A stretch of DNA of 55,180 bases. Source: Ruminococcus flavefaciens (GTDB taxonomy: Bacteria; Bacillota; Clostridia; Oscillospirales; Ruminococcaceae). Location: NCBI GenBank assembly GCA_023663905.1, contig JAMPGO010000005.1, positions 1-55,180 of the forward strand, in the 5' to 3' direction. Under the pieces are notes generated by a model that saw only the letters and a program-made list of their open reading frames with translations, did no database searches and was not told the DNA's origin. Positions 1 through 9,350 of this stretch are shown here, in pieces (position 1 is the stretch's first letter; every line of letters starts with the position of its first letter). The translations under genes were made by a program, and so were the position numbers.

Positions 1-390
1 TTATAATATCAAAAAGACTTGACATTTGAAAAAAAGTGTGATATTATATAACTGGAGGTTGTGTATTATTATGATTAGTACAGTTTTTATGCCGATTTGT
101 TAACTGTGGTTAACGGGAAAATCCCGCAGATTTATAGTTAAATATTTTTTTGTAAAATTCACTGTGAATCTGCTGATATTTGGCGATACAACAGCAGGGA
201 AGTCAGGAATTTGGCTTGAAATTGCAAAATTTCTGCAAAAACTATTGACAGGGAAGTCATAATATTATATCATATTTCAAGGGAAAAAATGACGGAGATT
301 TGGTTAAAAAATAAAAATTTATCTGATACTTCATCTTTTTGCCCTTTTAAAAACACTTATATATAGAAACAAAAATAAGGAAGTGATTCA
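1..390 (+). promoter_or_regulatory. Long leader with tandem sigma-A-type promoters upstream of the ABC operon
   Basis: No gene of normal size is visible here. Two promoter-like elements point right: TTGACA (19-24), 17 bp, TATTAT (42-47); and TTGACA (245-250), 17 bp, TATCAT (268-273). An 11-bp direct repeat CAGGGAAGTCA occurs at 195-205 and 249-259, the second copy overlapping the downstream promoter, which suggests a regulator site. Between the promoters are an ORF of 10 codons at 71-103 behind a GGAGG, and a small CGGGA/TCCCG hairpin at 114-126. The promoters are read directly from sequence; the regulatory role of the repeats is inference. Confidence 0.6.
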
Positions 391-1269
391 ATGAAGAGAA
401 AAAATGACTGCGGAAGGCGAGGGGAAAGGATATTCAGCAATATATGCGTAATGCCCAGCCTTATCGGAGTTCTTATATTTTTTCTTGTGCCGTTCGGGAT
501 TGTTATCTACTATTCGCTGATAAATAACCCCGTCGTACACGAATTTGTCGGACTTGAAAACTACACAAAGCTTTTCAGCAACGACGCATTCAGGCTTGCG
601 GTTAAAAATACGGCTATGTTCTCATTTGTATCCGTACCGCTTGCAATAATCCTGTCATTGTGGCTGGCGGTTCTGCTGGAGAGGAATATTCCGGGAAAAA
701 GCATTTTCAGAACGTTTTTCCTGAGTCCGCTTATGGTTCCGACAGCTTCGGTCGTGCTTGTGTGGCAGGTACTCTTCCATAATCACGGCACGATAAACCA
801 GATTATAGAAATGTTCGGCGGAGACGGTGTGGACTGGCTCAAATCGGCATACGGACAGGTTGTTATTGTAGTAATGTTCCTGTGGAAGAATCTGGGCTAC
901 AATATGATTCTCTTTATGTCGGCACTCGCAGGCATTCCTAAAGATATAATGGAGGTTGCCGAGCTTGAGGGCGCAAGCAAAATATACCAGTTTGTACATA
1001 TCAAGTTAAGATACCTGTCGCCGACAATTCTGTTTGTGCTTATTCTCTCGCTTATCAACTCATTCAAGATATTCCGAGAAGTTTATCTTCTTACGGGCGA
1101 CTATCCGACGAATAAAGTGTATATGCTTCAGCACTTTATGAACAACACATTCAACAGCCTTGATTATCAGAAGCTTTCGGCGGCGGCAGTTCTGTTCTCG
1201 CTTGTGATGATTGTGATTATTGCCATACTGCTTATTGCTGAGAATTTCTTCGGAAAGGATGTGGAGTGA
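391..1269 (+). CDS. Sugar-type ABC transporter permease, MalF/UgpA family
   Basis: Inner-membrane permease of a binding-protein-dependent importer, probably for a carbohydrate. The 292-residue protein has about six hydrophobic segments starting near residue 20, and a C-terminal cytoplasmic loop with the EAA-type motif (EVAELEGASKIYQF, residues ~190-203) that contacts the ATPase. It starts at an ATG preceded by AAGGAAG. The stop overlaps the start of the next permease, so the two form a heterodimeric MalF/MalG-like pair. No ATP-binding subunit is encoded in this operon; such transporters often share a common MsmK-type ATPase encoded elsewhere. Substrate is not deducible, and the company of export-type genes downstream is unusual. 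Confidence 0.9.
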   Translation: MKRKNDCGRRGERIFSNICVMPSLIGVLIFFLVPFGIVIYYSLINNPVVHEFVGLENYTKLFSNDAFRLAVKNTAMFSFVSVPLAIILSLWLAVLLERNIPGKSIFRTFFLSPLMVPTASVVLVWQVLFHNHGTINQIIEMFGGDGVDWLKSAYGQVVIVVMFLWKNLGYNMILFMSALAGIPKDIMEVAELEGASKIYQFVHIKLRYLSPTILFVLILSLINSFKIFREVYLLTGDYPTNKVYMLQHFMNNTFNSLDYQKLSAAAVLFSLVMIVIIAILLIAENFFGKDVE

Positions 1270-2159
1270 TGACAAAGAAGCAGAAAAAAAAGGTATTTGA
1301 TATAACAGTAACAATTTTTGCCTGTTTCGCCGCATTGCTTTTTCTTATGCCGACGATACTGACTATAGCCAATTCATTTATGACATCAACGGAAATTTCT
1401 GCAAACTATGGCTCAATGCTCAGCAATATGACATCCGACGAAAAAACGTTTATTTCAGACAATGTGAATCTCAAATTCATTCCCGACAAGGTAACTTTTG
1501 AACAGTATAAAAGCGTATTGTTTAAAAGTCCCGATTATCTCCTGAAATTCTGGAACTCGGTGCTTCTTACAGTGCCGATAACGTTCTTTCAGATAGCCGT
1601 TGCCATACTCACTTCATACGGCTTTTCGAGATACCCGAACAAATTCAAGAGTATAATATTTTTTGTGTATATTATTCTTATGATAATGCCGTATCAGGTA
1701 ACGCTTGTGCCGAATTTTCTTGTTGCGGACAAATTCAATATACTTGATACACGCTGGGCGATTATTCTTCCCGGAATCTTTTCGCCGTTCAGTGTATTTC
1801 TCCTGACAAAAGTAATGAAGCGAATACCGAAATCATATATCGAGGCGGCGAAGCTTGACGGCGCAAGTGAATTTCAGATTATGACGAGAATACATATGCC
1901 TTTATGCAAAGGTGCGATAATATCGGTTATAATGCTTGTATTCATAGATTACTGGAATATGGTTGAACAGCCTCTGGTACTTCTCAAGGACAGCGATATG
2001 CACCCTCTGTCAGTATTCCTGTCACAGATTAATACAGGCGATATAGGTCTTGCCTTTGCGGTAGGAGTAGTTTATATGATGCCGACAATACTTATGTTCC
2101 TTTACGGCGAAGATTATCTCGTTGAGGGCATAACAGCTTCAGGCGGAATTAAAGGATAA
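1269..2159 (+). CDS. Sugar-type ABC transporter permease, MalG/UgpE family
   Basis: Second permease of the heterodimer. The 296-residue protein has six predicted membrane segments, a long extracytoplasmic loop after the first one (residues ~35-85), and the EAA loop (IEAAKLDGASEFQIM, ~residues 195-209). I chose the ATG at 1269, which overlaps the TGA of the upstream permease and has an AAGGA upstream; a GTG at 1266 is the alternative. The C-terminus lacks the usual long tail after the last segment and ends GGIKG. It is followed after 12 bp by the HlyD-like adaptor, so it is co-transcribed with it. Confidence 0.9.
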   Translation: MTKKQKKKVFDITVTIFACFAALLFLMPTILTIANSFMTSTEISANYGSMLSNMTSDEKTFISDNVNLKFIPDKVTFEQYKSVLFKSPDYLLKFWNSVLLTVPITFFQIAVAILTSYGFSRYPNKFKSIIFFVYIILMIMPYQVTLVPNFLVADKFNILDTRWAIILPGIFSPFSVFLLTKVMKRIPKSYIEAAKLDGASEFQIMTRIHMPLCKGAIISVIMLVFIDYWNMVEQPLVLLKDSDMHPLSVFLSQINTGDIGLAFAVGVVYMMPTILMFLYGEDYLVEGITASGGIKG

Positions 2160-2171
2160 GGAGATAGAAAA

Positions 2172-3974
2172 ATGGCTGATATACAAAAAATGATTAAAGA
2201 CGATAAGGACAATTACATTCCCAATAAAAAGCGTGAGGTAATAAAAACCGTCCTGATTATATTTTTAGCGGTTCTGCTTGTACTTACATTCTTTTCCAAC
2301 ACGATTATGAACCGCTCGCTTGCGGAGATTTCGACGGAAAGGGCGACATCGGGCAAGCTTACGGAACGTCTGCGGGGCAGTGGTTTGGTTGAATCGAATC
2401 AGAGCTACGGCGTTACTGTTGACGGCAACAAGGTTGTTGATACTGTTATGGTAAAGACGGGCAAGGAAGTAGAAAAGGGCGATGTTCTTTTTACTGTCGG
2501 TACAGGCGAGAGCGAGGAACTTACCGCCGCCGAGGACGCACTCTCTGCGCTGGAGCTTGATTATCAGAAAGCACTGCTTGCACCTCCTGCCGATTACACA
2601 ACCGAGAATCAGGCTATCAAGAATGCCCGTGAGGATTTGGCGACGGCTATTCAGAAAAGAGACTCAGCGGTTGCAAATCAGGGTAATGTCCAGACGGCTA
2701 AGGACAACTACAATTACAATAAATCACAGCTTAATTACTATACGAAGCTCCAGACAAAACTTACAGCAGTGATTTCCGCAATTGATATGGATGAGTATAT
2801 GTCCGCACCTGCTGAATATACTAGCGAGCTTATTAACAGCAGGAATATTTTCGAGAACGCAAAGAACGACTATAACAGTGCCTACAGCTTTTATATGGCG
2901 CTCATAGGCAGTGACAACGGCAACAACAGCGATAGTCAGGATAATATGCAGGATGATGTAATTCCGCAGGTTACAGAGCCACCTGTTGCGACTGTTGTTT
3001 CGGCAGAAGAAATAGCTTCTGCGAAGGCTGATATGGAAGCCAAAGAATCTGAAATGAACACAGCTGAAGAGAATTACAACACGCTCAAATATAATCTCAG
3101 GAACGATTATACAAATCAGCTTACCGACGCTGAAAACAATATTGACTGGTATACGTCTCTTGTTGAAGATTATGAAGCAAATAATATGGGCGACGGAATG
3201 ACTATCGACCAGCTCAACGAAGATATTACGGCAAAACAGCGTACACTTGAGGAGCTGATTACATCGCTCAACAAGACTATGCAGGACAACGATACTCAGG
3301 ACAAGATTAATACTCTCGACCTTGAGGCTAAGAAAAAAGAGATTGAGAAGGCTAAGAAGCAGGTTGACAAGCTTAAAAAAGAGACCGAGACGACTGAAAT
3401 CAAATCGGAACACAGCGGTGTTGTCAGCGCCGTAAATATCAAGGCAGGCGATACAACTGTTCCCGATATGGAGCTTGTTACTATTGATATTGCGGAAGAA
3501 GGCTACACTGTCAAGCTTACGGTTGAAGCCGTAAAGACCCAGAAAATCAAAAAGGGTGTGGAAGCGGAAGTTGTAAACAACTGGAGCGGAGATATTCAGG
3601 CGGTTCTTACTGACATAAAAAATGATACCACAGCAGGCTCGAAAAACCGTGTGCTTGTGTTCTCGGTTACAGGCGATGTCGATTCAGGTTCTTATATTGA
3701 TTTGTCAATACCGTGCGGAAGCGGAAATTACGATGCAATCGTGCCGAAAAGTGCTGTATATGAGGACAAGGACGGAAGCTTTGTACTTACTGTGACATCA
3801 AAGAGTTCACCTCTCGGCAACAGGTATTATGCACAGAAAGTTCCTGTTGAGATTCAGGCTTCCGACGAAGTTTCAAGTGCGGTTTCGGGCAACATTGGCA
3901 ATGGCGATTATGTTCTCACGGCGGCAAGCAAGCCTGTTTCAGCAGGAGACCAGGTGCGTATGAAAGAAAAATAA
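2172..3974 (+). CDS. HlyD/AcrA-like membrane-fusion (adaptor) protein
   Basis: Periplasmic-adaptor-like protein of 600 residues, here in a Gram-positive. One membrane helix lies at residues ~22-42, then a first half of a lipoyl-like barrel, a very long coiled-coil hairpin (~110-395) broken by an acidic Asn/Gln/Pro-rich loop (~250-280), the second half of the lipoyl domain (KSEHSGVVSAVNIKAG, ~410-425), and beta-barrel domains to the end. In MacAB-type exporters such proteins link the permease to outer components. The ATG follows AAGGAG. It lies between two importer permeases and a MacB-like protein, so its function with the solute-binding protein is unclear. The family call is secure, the partner is inferred. 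Confidence 0.85.
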   Translation: MADIQKMIKDDKDNYIPNKKREVIKTVLIIFLAVLLVLTFFSNTIMNRSLAEISTERATSGKLTERLRGSGLVESNQSYGVTVDGNKVVDTVMVKTGKEVEKGDVLFTVGTGESEELTAAEDALSALELDYQKALLAPPADYTTENQAIKNAREDLATAIQKRDSAVANQGNVQTAKDNYNYNKSQLNYYTKLQTKLTAVISAIDMDEYMSAPAEYTSELINSRNIFENAKNDYNSAYSFYMALIGSDNGNNSDSQDNMQDDVIPQVTEPPVATVVSAEEIASAKADMEAKESEMNTAEENYNTLKYNLRNDYTNQLTDAENNIDWYTSLVEDYEANNMGDGMTIDQLNEDITAKQRTLEELITSLNKTMQDNDTQDKINTLDLEAKKKEIEKAKKQVDKLKKETETTEIKSEHSGVVSAVNIKAGDTTVPDMELVTIDIAEEGYTVKLTVEAVKTQKIKKGVEAEVVNNWSGDIQAVLTDIKNDTTAGSKNRVLVFSVTGDVDSGSYIDLSIPCGSGNYDAIVPKSAVYEDKDGSFVLTVTSKSSPLGNRYYAQKVPVEIQASDEVSSAVSGNIGNGDYVLTAASKPVSAGDQVRMKEK

Positions 3975-3987
3975 GGCGGTGTGCTGA

Positions 3988-5115
3988 ATGAAAAACAAAA
4001 AAATTCTGTATGCTGTCCTTGCTGTTGCAAATGCCGTATCGCTTGCAGGTACTCTTGCCCTTACAATATGGGGAAGTTCGCTTGCAAAGTCGCAGGGCTA
4101 CAACAATTCGGCTGAAAAATGGGATTCCGACGGAGGATGTTCGCAGATAAGCTGTTTTTTCTCGGAAGAAGCAGGTATCACCACGGACAATATCGGCGGA
4201 GCTAAGGCGAGTATGCTGACATCACTGCAAAATATATCAATAGTTCCCGAAGAGAATCAGAAGCTTATTCCCGAAGCATACAGCACATCCGCAGGGCAGG
4301 CGACTATCAGGAGCGATACTACGAACGGACGTTCTACCGCCGAGCTTGTTGCGGTCGGAGGAGATTTCTTCCTTTTCCGTGATTTCAGCCTGCTGGACGG
4401 CGCATATTTCTCGGATAATGATATAATGCAGGACGGAGCGGTTATAGACAGGAATCTTGCGTGGGCTTTGTATGGCTCGGACAGCGTTTCGGGCAAGAAT
4501 ATCTACATCGACGGCACAAAGTTCTATATCGCAGGAGTTATTGATACTCCAAAGACGAAGCAGGAGAAAAAGACTGCCGGCGAGCTTCCTGTTGCTTATA
4601 TCACCTACAGCGGAGCTAATCTGCTCAATAATGCGCCGTCTGCTGATATGGGCGACGGATTTATGCCGACTGATACAGGGCTTAAAAAAATAACCTGCTA
4701 TGAGTGCATAGTTCCCGACCCTGTTGAGAATTATGCCTACAATGCCATTGACAGCTATTTTAAGCAGATGTGCGAAAATAATTATGATATAGTCAATAAT
4801 TCCGAGCGCTTCAATCCGTCCGTCAGGGCAAAGGCTTTTAAAAATTTGTCGGACTATGCCGTTATTAAAAATGCGGTGATATATCCTTACTGGGAAAACG
4901 CTTCACGCATTGTTGAGTTTCAGCTTACTTCAATTTATTTCTACAGACGGCTGACTTATATAATTCCTGTCCTGACAATTCTGTATCTGCTCATAATCCT
5001 TTGGAAAACGGCAGGACGTGCAAGGCGTTTGGCGACTGAATGGACAGGAGACAAAATCACGAGGATTATTTATAATCACAACGAGAGACAGAAGAAGAAA
5101 AAGGAAAATATTTAA
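3988..5115 (+). CDS. MacB-like periplasmic-core-domain membrane protein, lacking the full FtsX domain
   Basis: A 375-residue protein with one N-terminal membrane segment (~7-29), a long extracytoplasmic region, and only one further segment near residues 325-345 before a basic tail (RARRLATEW...KKKKEN). The middle has the hallmark pattern of the MacB periplasmic core domain: VGGDFFLFRDFSLLDG, then VIDRNLAWALYGSDSVSGK. Complete MacB/FtsX permeases have three C-terminal helices and an ATPase partner; this one has neither. It could be a degenerate permease or a sensor/scaffold paired with the HlyD-like protein 13 bp upstream. Its start has GGCGG 10 bp upstream. Confidence 0.7.
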   Translation: MKNKKILYAVLAVANAVSLAGTLALTIWGSSLAKSQGYNNSAEKWDSDGGCSQISCFFSEEAGITTDNIGGAKASMLTSLQNISIVPEENQKLIPEAYSTSAGQATIRSDTTNGRSTAELVAVGGDFFLFRDFSLLDGAYFSDNDIMQDGAVIDRNLAWALYGSDSVSGKNIYIDGTKFYIAGVIDTPKTKQEKKTAGELPVAYITYSGANLLNNAPSADMGDGFMPTDTGLKKITCYECIVPDPVENYAYNAIDSYFKQMCENNYDIVNNSERFNPSVRAKAFKNLSDYAVIKNAVIYPYWENASRIVEFQLTSIYFYRRLTYIIPVLTILYLLIILWKTAGRARRLATEWTGDKITRIIYNHNERQKKKKENI

Positions 5116-5131
5116 ACAAGGAGTGTTTATT

Positions 5132-7555
5132 ATGAAAAATACTAAAAAGACTATCGCAGGAATTATGGCTTTTGCTATGATGCTCTCGCTTGCTTCCTGC
5201 GGCGACGGCAGCAGTGAAAGCAGCGGAGGTAATAACAACGGCGGAAATAATAACAGCTCGATTACTGCTGAGAGCGTGGCTGAAAAGTCCTACAAGGCTA
5301 TCGAGCTTGGCGGAAGCCTTCCGCTGAATTACATCAACAGGGTATCGGCTATAGGCGATACAGGAAAAGTCCTCATCACAGGAAACGACGAAAACGGTTC
5401 TGCAATGTATGTTACGGATTATGAGTTCACCGATTTCAGCAAGATAGATTTCGAGGTAAGCGACGGCGAGGGAAATTCCGAGGCTTATTATGATGCTATG
5501 GTTGGTGCTGACGGCACAATCTATATATTTGCGAACATTACATCATACGGCGATATGGAATTGCCCGACTGGGACGACCCTGATTTTGACAGCGAAAATT
5601 TTGACTGGGACGCATTCTATGAAGCTGCTGAATACACGCACAAGCTCTATACTATTGATACAGAAGGCACAATTCTCACAGAAAATGAAATCACAGGACT
5701 TGAAGCTTACAGCGATGATGATTTTCAGGCAAATCTCAACGGATGTTATCTTTGCGGAGACAAGTTCATTTCAGGCATTTACACTCAGAACGAAGATGTT
5801 TTTGTTACTATCGGCACTGACGGCGTAATCGGCGATGAAGTTGACCTTGGCGAGGACGGCTATCGTATTTACAACGCTGTACAGGGCGACGACGGCAATT
5901 TATATTACGCTACCTATGCTTCCGACAGCAGTGATAATATTATCAAGCATATTGACTCTGCGACAATGACTGTTTCGGATGATTATATTACGGTCAAGAG
6001 CGAGGATTTTAATTACATCAATACTTTTATGATGGGCTACGGCGACTATAAGTTTCTTATTTCAGACACAAGTGCGCTGTATGGCTTAAAAGAGGACGGC
6101 ACTACAGAAGAGGTAATAAACTGGGTTGATTCCGACCTCACCGGCGATTATATTGACTTTGTTATGCCTGTTGAGAATAACGAGTTTATTGTTCACGAGC
6201 GTGACTGGAATAAAAACACGGACAGTTTCTACCGCCTTACAAAGCGTGACGCTTCTGAGCTTGAAAATGTGCAGATTATCAGTATGGTTGTTTCCTACAG
6301 CGACCAGGATGTTATGGATAAGGTAAAGCAGTTCAATCAGGAGAACGACGGCTATCGTATCAAGGTTGAGGACTATAACAAGTATTATGAATGGGATGAC
6401 GAAAGCGGTGAAACGCTCAATTCTCCTGAAGCCCAGCTCAAGCTTGATATTGCTGCTGGAAAAACTCCCGATATAATCTATATGTATGGTAATTCCGAGC
6501 TTATAGGTTCGCTTGGCAGAAAGGGTGCGCTGGCTGATATGTACGAGCTTATGGGTACTGACGGAACGGTTTCAAAGGATGACATTGTGCCTAACGTACT
6601 CGGAGCAGGCGAGGTTGACGGCAAGCTTGTATCAATCGCCTCATCCTTCTATGTAAGTACTTTTGCCGTAAAGACTAAGTTCTATGACAAGCCGAGCTGG
6701 ACTATGGGCGAGCTTATTGAAGCATACAACAACTGCCCCGAAGGTATGAGCCTTTTCAATGATACAAATGTCGGTCCTGATTATGTTTTAAATAATCTTC
6801 TCTACTCGGGCGACTTTATTGATATGGGTAATGGCACTTGCAACTTCGATTCTCCTGAGTTTATCAAACTTCTTGAGTTCTGCAACAGATTTGAGAGCGA
6901 GGAAATTGACTGGGATTCTATGTCCAACGATGAAATGAATGACTACTGGGATAATTATGAGCTGGCAATCAAAAACGACAAGGCGCTTATTCAGAATATG
7001 AACATATACAGTCTCAGAGATTACAGCCGTCAGAAGTATGTAAACTTTGGTGACGAGGAGTTCAATATTGTCGGCATTCCCGGATTCGGCGGTAACGGCG
7101 GTGTTACAAGCCTTGACAACGGCTTCTCAATTATGGCTAACTCCGATAATAAGGAAGCCTGCTGGAAGTTCATCTCTTCATTCTTTGACGAGGACTATCA
7201 GACAAGTGACAGAATGTATTCTATCCCTGCGCTTAAATCCGCATTCGAGTCAAAACTCGACGAGACTATGAAGAATCCCTATTATATTGATGAAAATGGC
7301 AAGAAGCACGAATATGATAACACTTATTATCTGAACGACAAGGAAATCAAGATTCCTAATCTCACTCAGGAAGAGAGAGACTCTCTTGAGGAATATATAC
7401 TCGGCGCAGAAAGCAACCGTGTATATCTCAGCGAAAATGTGCAGAATATTATCAGAGAGGAAACCTCCGCATATTTCAACGGCGAACGCTCCGCACAGGA
7501 AACTGCCTCGATTATTCAGGACAGAGTTTCAATTATGGTGAGCGAGCAGTCATAA
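5132..7555 (+). CDS. Large extracellular solute-binding lipoprotein with an extra N-terminal domain
   Basis: Lipid-anchored receptor of the ABC importer, 807 residues. The start is the ATG at 5132, behind AAGGAG; it gives a clean lipoprotein signal peptide with lipobox LASC and Cys at residue 23, then a Ser/Asn/Gly linker. Residues ~50-380 are rich in GDDGNLYYATY-type strands and look like a repeat (propeller-like) domain. A family-1 solute-binding domain starts around residue 390 (IISMVVSYSDQDVMDKVKQF) and includes the LKLDIAAGKTPDIIYM pattern. Usual binding proteins have 400-550 residues, so this is a fusion. It closes the operon; a bidirectional hairpin follows. Confidence 0.85.
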   Translation: MKNTKKTIAGIMAFAMMLSLASCGDGSSESSGGNNNGGNNNSSITAESVAEKSYKAIELGGSLPLNYINRVSAIGDTGKVLITGNDENGSAMYVTDYEFTDFSKIDFEVSDGEGNSEAYYDAMVGADGTIYIFANITSYGDMELPDWDDPDFDSENFDWDAFYEAAEYTHKLYTIDTEGTILTENEITGLEAYSDDDFQANLNGCYLCGDKFISGIYTQNEDVFVTIGTDGVIGDEVDLGEDGYRIYNAVQGDDGNLYYATYASDSSDNIIKHIDSATMTVSDDYITVKSEDFNYINTFMMGYGDYKFLISDTSALYGLKEDGTTEEVINWVDSDLTGDYIDFVMPVENNEFIVHERDWNKNTDSFYRLTKRDASELENVQIISMVVSYSDQDVMDKVKQFNQENDGYRIKVEDYNKYYEWDDESGETLNSPEAQLKLDIAAGKTPDIIYMYGNSELIGSLGRKGALADMYELMGTDGTVSKDDIVPNVLGAGEVDGKLVSIASSFYVSTFAVKTKFYDKPSWTMGELIEAYNNCPEGMSLFNDTNVGPDYVLNNLLYSGDFIDMGNGTCNFDSPEFIKLLEFCNRFESEEIDWDSMSNDEMNDYWDNYELAIKNDKALIQNMNIYSLRDYSRQKYVNFGDEEFNIVGIPGFGGNGGVTSLDNGFSIMANSDNKEACWKFISSFFDEDYQTSDRMYSIPALKSAFESKLDETMKNPYYIDENGKKHEYDNTYYLNDKEIKIPNLTQEERDSLEEYILGAESNRVYLSENVQNIIREETSAYFNGERSAQETASIIQDRVSIMVSEQS

Positions 7556-7596
7556 ATTACGCTATCTTCTATTTTATATACTCCACCTCCTTATAA

Positions 7597-7631
7597 AGAA
7601 TCGGACTTCTTGTTTTAAGAAGTCCGATTCT
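7597..7631. terminator. Hairpin terminator between convergent genes
   Basis: A perfect 15-bp stem (7597-7611 with 7617-7631, AGAATCGGACTTCTT) with loop GTTTT. It follows the ABC operon and contains the stop of the convergent small membrane-protein gene. The U-tract is modest on both strands. Confidence 0.8.
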
Positions 7632-8034
7632 GTTTAATATGGGTAATGGCGATTCCTGCCGAAATTGCGGACGGGAATATAACAGGAAGTATTCTTGCCC
7701 TGTACATAGCGCTTACGGGATTCATTGTGTAGTTGTCGCTCCAGCCTGCATTGTCAGCGTGCGTGCATAGCAGATAAAGCATTGCAAGGCACAGCGCAAG
7801 TCCGAGAACGGAGCAGGCAAGCGAGATTATATTAAGCAGTTTTTTCCCGGAAAGGCACAGGACTGCTCCGACGGTCATTAAAATCCCCGATATTATTAAA
7901 AAAATTCCGATTAATGCAATTTCTGCGCCGTATCCCGATTTGTTGTAAATCAGTCCCGCACCTGCAAGGCAGGTCATAAAAACGGGATAAATCAGCGTTA
8001 AAATCATCATAATAATTTTGATTATTTTTTTCAT
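7615..8034 (-). CDS. Small hypothetical membrane protein
   Basis: A 139-residue integral membrane protein with about four hydrophobic segments and few charged residues (KKIIKIIMMILTLIYPVFM at the N-terminus). I start it at the ATG at 8034, which has GGAG seven bases upstream; a longer frame begins at 8058. I do not recognise the family. It is a single gene, convergent with the ABC operon, its stop lying in the loop of the shared terminator, and divergent from the SpoIVB gene. Confidence 0.6.
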   Translation of the reverse strand: MKKIIKIIMMILTLIYPVFMTCLAGAGLIYNKSGYGAEIALIGIFLIISGILMTVGAVLCLSGKKLLNIISLACSVLGLALCLAMLYLLCTHADNAGWSDNYTMNPVSAMYRARILPVIFPSAISAGIAITHIKQNRTS

Positions 8035-8125
8035 AAATTTACTCCGTGAAATTCTCATTCATACTGCTCATACTTTTATATATAATAATCATAGCCGTAT
8101 TTTTTCGGCTGAAAGGATTGAGAAA

Positions 8126-9295
8126 ATGAATAAAATATTTACAAAAGCGCTTGCGGGCGTTATGTCGGCATTGCTTGTGGGACTTTTCGGGACGGCTGAA
8201 TATTATTCCCAGAGACTTCCGCAGAATGTTACAGCTGAAACAGCTGAGGATGTAAAATTCGCCCTCTATCCCGAACTCAGTGCGGAATATTCGGCGGATT
8301 GTGCTTCAATGTCGCTTTTCGGTGCGATTCCTGTCAAGAATATAAGCGTCAGGCAGGAGGAAGCTCCTGTTCTTGTTGCAGGCGGAAATCCGTTCGGAAT
8401 AAAGCTTCTTATGGAGGGTGTTATGGTTACGGCTATGAGCGAGGTCGGGTCTGTATGCCCTGCAAAGGAAGCAGGAATCGAAAAGGGCGATATTATTACG
8501 CTTGCCGATGATATTCCCGTCACTTCAAATTCTGATTTGCAGAAGATTATAAATCAGAGCAACGGCAGAAGCGTGAAGCTGTCGGTCAGCAGAAGCGGTG
8601 AGGTTTTCACTGCCGAGCTTACTCCTGTTTATTCAAAAAAAGATAATGCGTGGCGAGGAGGTATGTGGGTGCGTGACAGCATTGCAGGTATCGGCACGAT
8701 GACTTTTATTGACAAATCGACAGGAAAATTTGCGGGGCTGGGTCACCCTGTCTGCGATACTGATACAGGCGAGCTTATTCCCATTCACAGCGGAGAAGCT
8801 GTTCCTGTTGTGATTACAGAGGCGAGACGAGGAGAGACAGGCATTCCGGGCGAACTTCACGGGCAGTTTACACGTCAGTCGGTTTACGGCACGCTTATAA
8901 GCAACAGCGACTCGGGTGTTTTCGGTACTTTATACGATTATTCGGTTGAGAATCTGTGCAGTAATGCCGAAGAGTATAAAATGGGCTATCGTCAGGACAT
9001 CACCACGGGCGAGGCATATATTCTCACGACGGTTGAAGGAAATGAGCCGAAAAAGTATGCTGTTGAGATTGAGCAGATTGACTACAACAGCAGAGATACG
9101 ACCAAGAATATGATTATCCGTATAACTGACGAGGAGCTTATTGAAGCGACAGGCGGTATAGTTCAGGGTATGAGCGGAAGCCCGATTATCCAGAACGACA
9201 GGCTTATCGGGGCGGTAACTCACGTTTTTGTGGCTGAGCCGACAAGAGGATATGCCGTGTTTGCGGAAACTATGTTCGATAATATATCGGAATAA
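8126..9295 (+). CDS. spoIVB: SpoIVB peptidase (family S55), sporulation signalling protease
   Basis: In endospore formers SpoIVB is made in the forespore, crosses to the intermembrane space and triggers sigma-K processing. This 389-residue protein has an N-terminal membrane anchor (~residues 8-25), a PDZ domain (~90-170, AKEAGIEKGDIITLADD) and the S55 peptidase region with GLGHPVCD (catalytic His) and GMSGSPII (catalytic Ser), then THVFV. Start chosen at ATG 8126 after AAAGGA; an upstream in-frame ATG would destroy the signal. Length is close to the family norm (~425). Upstream at 8093-8110 is a small AGCCG/CGGCT hairpin. It is the only sporulation gene seen here. Confidence 0.92.
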   Translation: MNKIFTKALAGVMSALLVGLFGTAEYYSQRLPQNVTAETAEDVKFALYPELSAEYSADCASMSLFGAIPVKNISVRQEEAPVLVAGGNPFGIKLLMEGVMVTAMSEVGSVCPAKEAGIEKGDIITLADDIPVTSNSDLQKIINQSNGRSVKLSVSRSGEVFTAELTPVYSKKDNAWRGGMWVRDSIAGIGTMTFIDKSTGKFAGLGHPVCDTDTGELIPIHSGEAVPVVITEARRGETGIPGELHGQFTRQSVYGTLISNSDSGVFGTLYDYSVENLCSNAEEYKMGYRQDITTGEAYILTTVEGNEPKKYAVEIEQIDYNSRDTTKNMIIRITDEELIEATGGIVQGMSGSPIIQNDRLIGAVTHVFVAEPTRGYAVFAETMFDNISE

Positions 9296-9300
9296 AAACA

Positions 9301-9327
9301 GGGCGTTACTTTTAAACAGTAACGCCC
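9301..9327. terminator. Bidirectional terminator between spoIVB and HPr
   Basis: GGGCGTTACT (9301-9310) pairs with AGTAACGCCC (9318-9327) around a 7-base loop. Read leftward it is followed by TGTTTTTATT, so it is a good terminator for the HPr gene, and it also lies just after the spoIVB stop. Confidence 0.85.
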
Positions 9328-9350
9328 TTTGATTCTGCCTGAGCAGTAAT

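Noticed and set aside
2724-3413. Long minus-strand frame inside the HlyD-like gene
   Set aside because: It mirrors the coiled-coil coding frame, has low-complexity hydrophobic composition and no ribosome binding site.
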